A stretch of 5,819 nt of DNA from NCBI GenBank assembly GCA_009377735.1, contig WHTL01000259.1, positions 1 to 5,819 on the forward strand, given 5' to 3'. The notes below the pieces were generated by a model, which did not search any database, was not told where the DNA came from, and worked only from the letters and a program-made list of their open reading frames with translations. Every line of letters begins with the position of its first letter. Positions within the stretch are counted from its first letter, which is position 1. Made by a program: the position numbers and the translations under genes. The stretch is from Acidimicrobiia bacterium. GTDB lineage: Bacteria; Actinomycetota; Acidimicrobiia; Spongiisociales; ZC4RG35. Of this stretch, positions 1-5,819 are shown in pieces.

Positions 1-202
1 CGCCGGCTGCGAAAGCAGCCAGACCAACCGTGGTCATTTGCGGAAGACCAATAAAGAGTATCGGGACCCCCAGGATGAGGACGTTGAGGGTCACCGTCAT
101 AAAGAGACCATCATCATCGGGTCGTGTCCGCATGCCGATACGGTTCAGAACTGCCGACAGGCCGAACACCGCCGCGGCGGATATCCCGAAGAGGAAACCC
201 AT
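1..202 (-). CDS. EamA/DMT-type membrane transporter, N-terminal part (runs off left edge)
   Basis: Reading leftwards from an ATG at 200-202, 67 codons stay open to the window edge, so only the N-terminus is visible. The codon directly before the ATG is TGA, so no longer start exists in this frame. The peptide has a hydrophobic first segment (about residues 2-20, with GISAAAVFGLSAVLNRIGM), a short charged loop (RTRPDDD, 25-31), a second hydrophobic segment (about 33-53) and the start of a third (from about 58). A first helix with a 'FGLSAVLNRIG' signature followed by a short polar loop is typical of drug/metabolite transporter (EamA) proteins, which have about ten helices. It lies 35 bp after the SDR stop on the same strand and is probably co-transcribed with it. 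No clear Shine-Dalgarno sequence precedes the ATG. The substrate is unknown. Another multi-helix membrane family remains possible because so little of the gene is seen. Confidence 0.6.
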   Translation of the reverse strand, partial: MGFLFGISAAAVFGLSAVLNRIGMRTRPDDDGLFMTVTLNVLILGVPILFIGLPQMTTVGLAAFAAG

Positions 203-237
203 TCAGGACACGGGGCGATCGGGCTTCGCCGATGCCG

Positions 238-996
238 TCAAAGGGTGTTCCATCCGCCATCCACGACGATGTTCTGGCCATTGATAAAGGAGGACAGGGG
301 GGAGGCCAGGTAAGCAACGAGTCCGGAAACATCCGACGGTTCACCGACTCGTTGCATTGCCGTGTGGTCTACGAGCCATCGACGGTTATCGGGGTCGGCC
401 AACCAATCCCGGTTCATGTCGGTCTCGACATAGCCGGGAGCCACCGAGTTGACTCGCACCGTGGGTCCCCATCTGATCGCCAATGCTTTCGTCATCTGCA
501 CGAGAGCCGCCTTCGATGCCTGGTAGGTGACCGGCGCCTTGGTCACAGTCCCGGCAGCCACCGATGTGATGGTGACGACCGATCCAGCACCAGCCTCGAG
601 CATCCGTCGACCGACGGCCTGGGTGAGGAAGAAGGTCGCCCGGACGTTGAGGTCGAAGGTTGAGTCAAAGTCCTCGAGTGTTACGTCTGGTGGCTCCCTT
701 CGCACGATCACCCCTGCCGCGTTCACGAGGACGTCGATGGGTCCCATCTCGGTCCATGCCCGCTCGGCCACCTCTTCCCATGATTCGGGCAGGTTCAGGT
801 CTGCAGCAACAGGGACACATCGTTGCCCGCGCTCGCCGATCTCTTTGGCAAGATCGTCGAGTGGGTCGACGTTGCGGGCCACGACCACCAAGTCCGCCCC
901 GCCCTCGGCGAGGGTAAGTGCGATGTCACGGCCGATTCCGCGACTGGCACCGGTTACCAGGGCTGTTTGCCCATCCAGATCGATCTTCAGACTCAC
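238..996 (-). CDS. Short-chain dehydrogenase/reductase (classical SDR, FabG-like)
   Basis: This is a complete 252-residue classical SDR, the usual length for the family. It has the Rossmann glycine motif TGASRGIG (15-22), NAAG (92-95), and a full catalytic tetrad N117, S145, Y158 and K162 (YQASK). It also has the PG motif in NSVAPGYVETDM (183-194) and the C-terminal INGQNIVVDGG. The basic residue in the glycine loop (R19) and R41 after the second strand suggest NADP(H) rather than NAD(H); that is a family rule of thumb. It should be a soluble cytoplasmic enzyme that interconverts an alcohol and a ketone, or reduces a 3-oxoacyl group. The start is GTG at 994-996, supported by a GAGGAG ribosome binding site six bases upstream and by the normal SDR N-terminus that follows. 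It diverges from the hydantoinase operon and shares its 75 bp control region. The substrate cannot be assigned, and annotations such as gluconate dehydrogenase or FabG would be over-specific. Confidence 0.95.
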   Translation of the reverse strand: MSLKIDLDGQTALVTGASRGIGRDIALTLAEGGADLVVVARNVDPLDDLAKEIGERGQRCVPVAADLNLPESWEEVAERAWTEMGPIDVLVNAAGVIVRREPPDVTLEDFDSTFDLNVRATFFLTQAVGRRMLEAGAGSVVTITSVAAGTVTKAPVTYQASKAALVQMTKALAIRWGPTVRVNSVAPGYVETDMNRDWLADPDNRRWLVDHTAMQRVGEPSDVSGLVAYLASPLSSFINGQNIVVDGGWNTL

Positions 997-1002
997 CGGG
1001 TG

Positions 1003-1008
1003 CTCCTC
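1003..1008 (-). promoter_or_regulatory. Ribosome binding site of the SDR gene
   Basis: GAGGAG on the minus strand lies six bases before the GTG at 994-996. It decides the start, because the start codon is not ATG and no other in-frame start nearby has such a good site. Confidence 0.75.
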
Positions 1009-1036
1009 ACGTTGGGTTCGGCGGTCGAGCCAGAAC

Positions 1037-1054
1037 TATCTTAATGCTAAGCTT
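1037..1054. promoter_or_regulatory. Putative MarR-type operator in the SDR/hyuA divergent control region
   Basis: TATCTTAATGCTAAGCTT is an 18 bp imperfect palindrome centred between 1045 and 1046, in an AT-rich island within an otherwise GC-rich gap. It matches the site at 5314-5331 at 13 of 18 positions and the site at 5340-5357 at 11 of 18. Its start, TATCTT, could serve as a weak -10 element towards hyuA. The opposite strand offers TAAGAT as a -10 element towards the SDR gene, so a bound repressor could cover both promoters. No good -35 partner is visible in either direction (the best for hyuA is TTGGGT at 1012-1017 with a long 19 bp spacer). The site is 17 bp before the hyuA start. Binding by the MarR protein encoded at 4757-5305 is inferred from the repeated motif. 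Confidence 0.5.
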
Positions 1055-1071
1055 CTCCGGACGAGCCACTC

Positions 1072-3138
1072 ATGACCGTTGACAGCCCTTCCCTCCGAGT
1101 AGCCGTCGATATCGGCGGAACTTTCACCGACCTGGTACTGGTCGCGGACGAGCAGGTTATTCGTACCGGCAAGGTCCTGACGACGCCCAACGACCCATCA
1201 CAGGCCGTCGCCGACGGGATCCACCAACTGCTGGGGAACCTTGATTACGCAGCGGTGACCGAGATAGTTCACGGCACGACGTTGGTCTCGAATGCCCTGA
1301 TCGAACGCAAGGGTGCCGTCACAGCCCTCATCACCACGGAGGGCTTCCGAGATGTTCTTGAGAGTGGTAGGGAACAACGCTACGACCTGTATGACCTCTT
1401 CTTGGAGATGCCGTCGCCCCTGGTTCCCCGTCGCCGGCGGATGGGTCTTCGTGAGCGGATTCTGGCAGATGGCTCGATCGACACCCCCCTCGATGTGGAC
1501 GATGTCCGAGCACTCGTGTCGACCATCGATGACGATGTGACGGCCGTAGCCGTTTGCCTCCTCCACTCCTATCGAAACTCGGCACACGAGGAGATAGTGA
1601 GGGATGTCCTCAACGAGATGAGCCCCGAAACCTCGGTGGCGATCTCCTCTGAGGTCTCCCCGGAGGTGGGCGAGTACGAGCGGGTCTCCACCACCGCAGC
1701 CAATGCATACGGGCTGCCGGTGGTGGATCGCTACCTCGGGACCCTTGAGCAGAGACTCGATGCATCCGGGATCAAAGCCCCCATCCGAATCATGCTCTCG
1801 ACCGGCGGTCTCGCCTCGACAGAGGTGGCCAGACGCTTTCCCGTCCGCCTCCTCGAATCTGGCCCCGCTGCCGGGGTTCTGAGCGCCGGATATCTGGGAG
1901 GTGCCGATACCAATCGGCCGGTTCTGGCCTTCGACATGGGTGGAACCACCGCCAAGGCGGCACTGATCGAAGACGGCGAGCCACTCCTCGCCAGCGAAAT
2001 GGAGGCGGCAAGGGTGTACCGGTTCACCCGGGGGAGTGGGCTTCCCATTCGGGTACCGGTCATGGACATGATCGAGATCGGAGCGGGTGGTGGGTCGATC
2101 GCCCGTGTTGGAACATTCGGGCTGCCAAAGGTTGGCCCGGACAGCGCCTCGTCCGATCCGGGTCCGGTCGCCTACGGGCTCGGTGGCGAGAGCCCCACAG
2201 TCACCGACGCCGATCTGGTGTTGGGTTATCTGGATCCCGATTACTTCCTCGGCGGGTCGATGCGTCTCGACCTCGACAAGGCGCGGGAGGCCCTCGGTGC
2301 GCTCGGAACCGCGATGGGCCTCGACGCCGAGGAGACCGCTGCGGCAGTCCACCGTGTCGTCAACGAGAACATGGCGAGTGCGGCACGCATGCATGCCATC
2401 GAGGCGGGACGTGACATACGACGCTACACCTTGGTCGCCACCGGAGGAGCTGGACCGGTGCACGCCTGGGGGGTGGCGCGGGCTCTCGGATTGAACAGTC
2501 TCATCTTTCCCCCGAGAGCTGGGGTGGCTTCGGCATTTGGAATGCTGACGGCGCCGACCTCATTCGAGTTCGCCAGGAGTTTGCCCGCCCCACTCGCCGA
2601 AACCCGGTGGAAGGAGGTCGATGACGTGCTGGGACTGATGGAGGAGGAAGGTCGTCACCAGCTCACCCTGTCAAATGTCGAAGCGGTCGAGGTCCTCGTC
2701 TCGGCCGATGTGCGATACGAAGGCCAGGGTGAGGCGATCACCATCGAGTTGGGCTCCGAACTGGAGTCCGATCCCGCGGCGCATGTGAGACGGAGGTTCG
2801 AGGAGGAGTACCTCGTGCTCTATGGGTCGCATCCGACCGATGTCGATCCCGAAGTCCTCACCTGGCGTCTCCGGGTGGCGGGTGACCGACCCGCTCCCGA
2901 CATCGCAGCCGACGTGGGTACTCGCGACAGCGAAGCACTTCGGGGACATCGTCGCATGTGGTTCTCGGAGACAGATCAGTTCGTTGATTGTGCCGTCTTT
3001 GACCGCTATGCCCTTCCGCCGGGGTTTCGGTTGGAGGGTCCGGCGGTCGTCGAGGAACGAGAGTCCACGGTGGTGATCGGGCCCGGGGGAAGTGCGACCA
3101 TCTCGGACAATGGGACAATCGAAGTGGAGATCGAATGA
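1072..3138 (+). CDS. hyuA: Hydantoinase A/oxoprolinase-family subunit (ATP-dependent)
   Basis: This complete 688-residue protein is of normal length for HyuA-type subunits. The N-terminal Hydant_A_N domain begins with the nucleotide-binding motif DIGGTFTD (13-20) and continues through HGTTLVSNALIERKG (67-81) and TTEGFRDVLESGR (88-100). The central hydantoinase A domain carries STGG (243-246), ESGPAAG (262-268), the second phosphate-binding motif FDMGGTTAK (287-295), EIGAGGGS (335-342), DPGP (362-365) and TDADLVLGYL (378-387). GGAGPVH lies at 458-464, and the region from about 505 to the end fits the C-terminal domain. Known relatives are subunits of 5-oxoprolinase, N-methylhydantoinase, caprolactamase and acetone or acetophenone carboxylase, all of which couple ATP cleavage to activation of an amide or carbonyl. 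The symbol is family-level; the substrate is not known. The ATG has only a weak ribosome site (GGACGAG at 1059-1065). The stop overlaps the hyuB start, so the two subunits are translated together. Confidence 0.95.
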   Translation: MTVDSPSLRVAVDIGGTFTDLVLVADEQVIRTGKVLTTPNDPSQAVADGIHQLLGNLDYAAVTEIVHGTTLVSNALIERKGAVTALITTEGFRDVLESGREQRYDLYDLFLEMPSPLVPRRRRMGLRERILADGSIDTPLDVDDVRALVSTIDDDVTAVAVCLLHSYRNSAHEEIVRDVLNEMSPETSVAISSEVSPEVGEYERVSTTAANAYGLPVVDRYLGTLEQRLDASGIKAPIRIMLSTGGLASTEVARRFPVRLLESGPAAGVLSAGYLGGADTNRPVLAFDMGGTTAKAALIEDGEPLLASEMEAARVYRFTRGSGLPIRVPVMDMIEIGAGGGSIARVGTFGLPKVGPDSASSDPGPVAYGLGGESPTVTDADLVLGYLDPDYFLGGSMRLDLDKAREALGALGTAMGLDAEETAAAVHRVVNENMASAARMHAIEAGRDIRRYTLVATGGAGPVHAWGVARALGLNSLIFPPRAGVASAFGMLTAPTSFEFARSLPAPLAETRWKEVDDVLGLMEEEGRHQLTLSNVEAVEVLVSADVRYEGQGEAITIELGSELESDPAAHVRRRFEEEYLVLYGSHPTDVDPEVLTWRLRVAGDRPAPDIAADVGTRDSEALRGHRRMWFSETDQFVDCAVFDRYALPPGFRLEGPAVVEERESTVVIGPGGSATISDNGTIEVEIE
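3126..3138 (+). promoter_or_regulatory. hyuA-hyuB translational coupling junction (GGAG + ATGA overlap)
   Basis: The hyuA stop and hyuB start share ATGA at 3135-3138. GGAG at 3126-3129, inside the hyuA reading frame, sits five bases before the hyuB ATG. This arrangement normally gives coupled, near-equal synthesis of two subunits of one complex, and it fixes the hyuB start. Confidence 0.85.
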
Positions 3139-4778
3139 GCGACGCCCTGATGGACCCGGTCACCCTGGAGATCCTGTGGAGTCGGCTGGTGACCGTTGCC
3201 AACGAGCAGGCAGCCGCCCTACAACGCACCTCGTTCACACCCATAGTGCGAGAGTCGGGTGATCTATCGGCAGCCGTCTTCGATGCCAGGGGTCGTATGT
3301 TGGCCCAGGCCGTGACGGGAACCCCGGGACACATCAACTCGCTAGCCACCTCGATGCACCATTTCCTGGACGAGTTTCCGTTGGAGTCACTGGAGCCGGG
3401 TGACGTCCTCATCACCAACGACCCTTGGAAGACCTCGGGTCAGCTCAACGACCTTTCCGTCGTGACACCAGTGTTCCACCACGATCGGGTGATCGGCTTC
3501 TTCGGCAACTGTTGTCATGCGGTCGACATCGGCGGTCGTGGTCTGTCGGCCGACGCTGGTGAGGTCTTCGAGGAAGGCATCTGGGTGCCGATGACCAAGC
3601 TCTACGCCGCTGGCGAGCCCAATGCCGAATTGCATCGGCTGCTGGCCGCCAATGTGCGGGCACCACGGGAGGTGATGGGAGATCTGCACGCCCAGGTCGC
3701 CGGCAACCAGGTGGGTGCCGATCGTCTCATCGAATACGTGGACGAGTTCGATCTCGACGACCTCGAACGGCTCGGCGATGAGATCGTGGACCGATCGGAG
3801 ACGGCGACCCGAGAGGCGATCCGCCGGGTCCCCGACGGCGAATACCACAAGGTCATACACACCGATGGGCTCGATGAGCCGGTGACCATTTCCTGTCGGG
3901 TGGTGATCGACGACGACGAGATTCTGGTCGACTACTCCGGGAGCTCCGAGCAGGTAGAGCGTGGCATGAACGTGGTGTTGAACTACACCACCGCATACAC
4001 CTCGTACGCCCTCAAGTGCGCCATCTCTCCGGATATTCCCCACAATGATGGGAGTTTCCGCCCGGTGACGGTGACGGCACCGGAGGGTTCGATACTCAAC
4101 GCCCGCTATCCGGCGGCGGTGGCTGCCCGACACATAGTTGGACATTTCCTACCCCACGCCGTTCTCGGCGCCCTGGCTGGGGTGCTCCCGGAATCGGTTA
4201 TCGCCGAGGGCGCAGGCAACGTGTGGCTGACGACAATCAGGGGGGTGGGGAAGAACCGGTTTGTGACTGTGTTTTTCGCCTCGGGTGGCACAGGAGCCCG
4301 CCCCTCACAGGACGGTCTCTCCACCACGAGCTTCCCCAGCGGGATAGCCACCTCCCCGGTGGAGATCATCGAGTCGACATCTCCTCTCGTCTTCCGACGC
4401 AAGGAGTTTCTGCCGGATTCGGGTGGCCCCGGAAAGTACCGGGGTGGATTGGGTCAGGTCATCGAGGTTGAGGTCCGCACCGGAGAGCCGTTCGTCGTCA
4501 GTTCGTTGGCCGATCGGCTCCGGTACCCGGCGGAAGGCTACGACGGCGGTGGACCTGGCTCGCGGGCGACGTTCTCCACCACCGAGGACGGCTCGGTCGA
4601 CAATCCCAAGCTGAGTCGCAGGTTAAATGCCGGGGCGGCCATCACCCTGGAACTGCCGGGAGGAGGGGGATACCACGACCCGGAAGAGCGTGATCCCGAG
4701 CTGCTGCGGACTGACCTACTCGAGGGTCTCGTCACACCCGAGGGTGCCCGCCGCGACTACGGGTTCGAGCCGGACTGA
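3135..4778 (+). CDS. hyuB: Hydantoinase B/oxoprolinase-family subunit
   Basis: This complete 547-residue protein has the usual length for HyuB subunits. Family features in order are: DPVTLEILWSRL (7-18), ERTS-like QRTSFTPIVRESGDLSAAVFD (30-50), PGH (64-66), GDVLITNDPW (89-98), SGQLND (101-106), CCHAVDIGGRG (126-136), EVFEEGIWVP (143-152), NVRAPREVMGDLHAQVAGN (173-191), YRGGLG (435-440) and PGGGGYHDP (508-516). The ending LVTPEGARRDYGF is also typical. HyuB proteins pair with HyuA and hold the metal-dependent half of the reaction. Where relatives have H-x-x-D followed about 22 residues later by His, this protein has Q103, D106 and H128, so one presumed ligand position is Gln. Together with GRGLSADA in place of the commoner PGS after DIGG, this puts it in a distinct subfamily from the 'GGTHLPD' type. 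No carboxylase gamma-type small subunit follows. Its last 22 bp overlap the end of marR on the other strand. Confidence 0.95.
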   Translation: MSDALMDPVTLEILWSRLVTVANEQAAALQRTSFTPIVRESGDLSAAVFDARGRMLAQAVTGTPGHINSLATSMHHFLDEFPLESLEPGDVLITNDPWKTSGQLNDLSVVTPVFHHDRVIGFFGNCCHAVDIGGRGLSADAGEVFEEGIWVPMTKLYAAGEPNAELHRLLAANVRAPREVMGDLHAQVAGNQVGADRLIEYVDEFDLDDLERLGDEIVDRSETATREAIRRVPDGEYHKVIHTDGLDEPVTISCRVVIDDDEILVDYSGSSEQVERGMNVVLNYTTAYTSYALKCAISPDIPHNDGSFRPVTVTAPEGSILNARYPAAVAARHIVGHFLPHAVLGALAGVLPESVIAEGAGNVWLTTIRGVGKNRFVTVFFASGGTGARPSQDGLSTTSFPSGIATSPVEIIESTSPLVFRRKEFLPDSGGPGKYRGGLGQVIEVEVRTGEPFVVSSLADRLRYPAEGYDGGGPGSRATFSTTEDGSVDNPKLSRRLNAGAAITLELPGGGGYHDPEERDPELLRTDLLEGLVTPEGARRDYGFEPD

Positions 4779-5305
4779 CCCTCCTGGGACGCCTCGTCGG
4801 CAGGGGCAGGCTCACCCGTGTCGCCCAGAGCGACCAACAGATTATGGAGAAGAGCGGCGAGGGCCTCCCGATCGTCAGGTTCCAAGGCGGCGATGAGCCG
4901 GTGTTCGTTTTCTAGGTGTTCTTCCAGGGCGGCGTCGAGTGCCTCGGCCCCTGCCGGGGTGAGTTTCACTAATGACCCGCGGCCGTCGTTGGGGTGGGGT
5001 ATTCGTTCTATCAGCCCGGCTCGCTCTAGATGATCGAGCCGATGGGTCATCGCCCCCGAAGTGATGAGGAGAGAGTTGTAGAGGTTCGTGGGGGATAACA
5101 CGTGGGGAGGACCGGCCCGACGGAGAGCGGCCAGCACATCAAAGCGGCCACCCTGGAGGTTGTGGGAGGAGAAGATCGCCTCGATCTGTCGCTCCATGAG
5201 TCTCGATGCCCGGGATATCCGCCCGAATACACCCATCGGGCTGACGTCGGTTTCGGGCTTCTCGCGGGCCCATTGTTGGAGTATGTGGTCTATGTAATCT
5301 TCCAC
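4757..5305 (-). CDS. MarR-family transcriptional regulator
   Basis: The 182-residue protein has a winged-helix DNA-binding core at about residues 50-110: GGRFDVLAALRRAGPPHVLSPTNLYNSLLITSGAMTHRLDHLERAGLIER. The recognition helix lies around SGAMTHRLDHLERAG, and the wing is HPNDGRGSLVKLTPAG. The N-terminal part (VSPMGVFGRISRASRLMERQIEAIF) and the C-terminal helix (LEEHLENEHRLIAALEPDDREALAALLHNLL) would form the dimer interface, as in actinobacterial members of the family. The extreme C-terminus (about 165-182) is polar and probably disordered. MarR proteins usually repress nearby genes until a small ligand binds. The chosen GTG start at 5303-5305 lacks a ribosome binding site, so the transcript may be leaderless; M24 is a fallback start but would cut into the conserved N-terminal helix. 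It is placed between the hyuAB operon and the divergent monooxygenase, with operator-like palindromes 8 and 34 bp upstream, so autoregulation is likely. Confidence 0.93.
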   Translation of the reverse strand: MEDYIDHILQQWAREKPETDVSPMGVFGRISRASRLMERQIEAIFSSHNLQGGRFDVLAALRRAGPPHVLSPTNLYNSLLITSGAMTHRLDHLERAGLIERIPHPNDGRGSLVKLTPAGAEALDAALEEHLENEHRLIAALEPDDREALAALLHNLLVALGDTGEPAPADEASQEGQSGSNP

Positions 5306-5313
5306 TGGACAAA

Positions 5314-5331
5314 TATCTCAACGTTCAGCTA
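5314..5331. promoter_or_regulatory. Putative MarR operator 1 in the marR/monooxygenase gap
   Basis: TATCTCAACGTTCAGCTA is an 18 bp palindrome, centred between 5322 and 5323, with 7 of 9 base pairs symmetrical. Its left half TATCTCAAC is exactly the half-site consensus that emerges from all three sites. It starts eight bases from the marR GTG, so bound protein would sit on or against the marR transcription start. A TGGACA (5306-5311) that could be a -35 element for the rightward gene touches its left side; no convincing -10 partner follows. Confidence 0.6.
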
Positions 5332-5339
5332 GTCTCAGG

Positions 5340-5357
5340 TCTCTCAATGTAGAGATA
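5340..5357. promoter_or_regulatory. Putative MarR operator 2 in the marR/monooxygenase gap
   Basis: TCTCTCAATGTAGAGATA is an 18 bp palindrome, centred between 5348 and 5349, with 6 of 9 pairs symmetrical. It matches operator 1 at 13 of 18 positions. Its centre is 26 bp from that of operator 1, roughly two and a half helical turns. It ends 42 bp before the monooxygenase start, in the zone where that gene's promoter should lie. Confidence 0.55.
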
Positions 5358-5389
5358 CCACCTTGCGCCCCCAGCGTACCCGCGTTACG

Positions 5390-5395
5390 AGGAGG
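5390..5395 (+). promoter_or_regulatory. Strong ribosome binding site of the luciferase-like gene
   Basis: A perfect AGGAGG (GAGGAGG from 5389) lies four bases before the ATG at 5400-5402. The second ATG at 5404 is in another frame and gives no matching protein, so the site fixes the start. It is the best ribosome site in the window, which suggests high expression once transcription is on. Confidence 0.85.
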
Positions 5396-5399
5396 ATCC

Positions 5400-5819
5400 A
5401 TGGATGCCACCGGATTCGCAGCCGGCTATGACGCCAACATGTCCGTCGCCGAGATGGCCGATTGGATGCGGAGGGCCGATGAGGCAGGCTTTGTGATGGG
5501 GTTCTTCTCCGAGACCATCGAGCTGATGCGGGATTCGGTCACAGCCCTGGCGGCCATCGGTCTCGCCACGGAGAACATGAGGCTGGGATGTACCCAAACG
5601 GTTCGTCTCCGAAATCCACTATTGGCGTCCCAGACCCTCGCCTCCCTCGACGAGCTGACAGGGGGTCGGATCTTCACCGCTCCCGGTGCCTGCACCAAGA
5701 CCCACGCCCGACGTTACGGTCTTCCCGAGGCGCATCCGCCCACTGCACTCCGGGAGTCCGTGGAGGCGATGAGGGCAATCTTGACCGGTGAGAAAGTTTC
5801 ATATCACGGCGAGGTGATC
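5400..5819 (+). CDS. Luciferase-like (LLM) flavin/F420-dependent oxidoreductase, N-terminal part
   Basis: The frame is open from the ATG at 5400 to the right edge, giving the first 140 residues of a family whose members usually have about 300-350. Family landmarks are MADWMRRADEAGFVMGFFSE (19-38), LAAIGLATENMRLGC (50-64), VRLRNPLLASQTLASLDELTGGR (68-90) and the RESVEAMRAILTGEKVSYHGE stretch (118-138). These correspond to the first strands and helices of the TIM-barrel luciferase-like fold. Such enzymes use FMNH2 with oxygen, or coenzyme F420, for oxidations, reductions or ring-opening steps in the cytoplasm. After GGR the usual 'LGLGAG' loop is replaced by IFTAPGACTKTHARRYG (91-107), so the active-site loop is divergent. 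It diverges from marR and lies behind two putative operators, suggesting MarR control. The cofactor choice and substrate cannot be decided from this part. Confidence 0.88.
   Translation, partial: MDATGFAAGYDANMSVAEMADWMRRADEAGFVMGFFSETIELMRDSVTALAAIGLATENMRLGCTQTVRLRNPLLASQTLASLDELTGGRIFTAPGACTKTHARRYGLPEAHPPTALRESVEAMRAILTGEKVSYHGEVI

Noticed and set aside
124..663. A 179-codon plus-strand frame opposite the SDR and transporter genes
   Set aside because: The peptide is Arg/Ser/Gly/His-rich without any family signature, and it spans the end of the SDR gene and the start of the transporter gene on the other strand, both of which show clear motifs.
1012..1042. A sigma-70-like promoter for hyuA (TTGGGT ... 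TATCTT)
   Set aside because: The 19 bp spacer is long and both boxes are poor matches. I kept only the remark that the operator overlaps -10-like sequence and did not call a promoter.
1198..2463. A 421-codon open frame on the minus strand opposite hyuA
   Set aside because: It is a mirror of the GC-rich codon pattern of hyuA. Its peptide is rich in His, Arg and Gly with no recognisable domain, while the plus strand carries every family motif across the same stretch.
3387..4145. A 252-codon open frame on the minus strand opposite hyuB
   Set aside because: It has a low-complexity His/Arg/Val composition with no domain and no ribosome site, and it lies fully inside the strongly supported hyuB gene.
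1072..4778. Acetone carboxylase as a specific name for the HyuAB pair
   Set aside because: That enzyme needs a third small subunit, normally encoded directly downstream. Here hyuB is followed by a convergent marR gene, so only a family-level name is justified.
5394..5403. GGATCC and CCATGG next to each other at the LLM start, resembling a cloning junction
   Set aside because: The sequence continues smoothly into a natural control region and a normal gene with no vector sequence. The match is best explained by chance from AGGAGG followed by ATGG.

Overview
The window is GC-rich DNA whose compact, mostly GTG/ATG-started genes and protein styles (an actinobacterial-type MarR regulator, a short-chain dehydrogenase, a luciferase-like flavin/F420 oxidoreductase) suggest an actinomycete-like bacterium, possibly an environmental one. 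That taxonomic guess is an inference from protein style and not a search result. No mobile elements, RNA genes, CRISPR arrays or integration signs were seen, and coding density is close to complete.

Layout. Leftwards (minus strand) run a GTG-started SDR oxidoreductase (238-996) and, 35 bp after it, the start of an EamA/DMT-type membrane transporter that leaves the left edge (1-202). Diverging from the SDR across a 75 bp gap is a rightward two-gene operon: hydantoinase A/oxoprolinase-family (1072-3138) and hydantoinase B/oxoprolinase-family (3135-4778) subunits, joined by an ATGA overlap. A MarR-family regulator (4757-5305, minus) converges on hyuB, and the two genes overlap tail to tail by 22 bp. 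Diverging from marR across a 94 bp gap is a luciferase-like monooxygenase gene (5400 to the right edge, incomplete) with a near-perfect ribosome binding site.

The most informative non-coding signal is a shared 18 bp imperfect palindrome (ideal half-site TATCTCAAC). It occurs once in the SDR/hyuA divergent gap (1037-1054) and twice in the marR/monooxygenase gap (5314-5331 and 5340-5357). This points to a local regulon in which the MarR protein controls itself, the monooxygenase, hyuAB and probably the SDR-transporter pair.

Working model (inference): an inducible module for a small organic compound. The transporter would move substrate or product, the SDR would interconvert an alcohol and a carbonyl, HyuAB would carry out an ATP-dependent step (lactam, hydantoin or oxoproline-type ring opening, or ketone carboxylation), and the flavin/F420 enzyme would perform an oxidation or reduction. 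The actual substrate cannot be read from the sequence.
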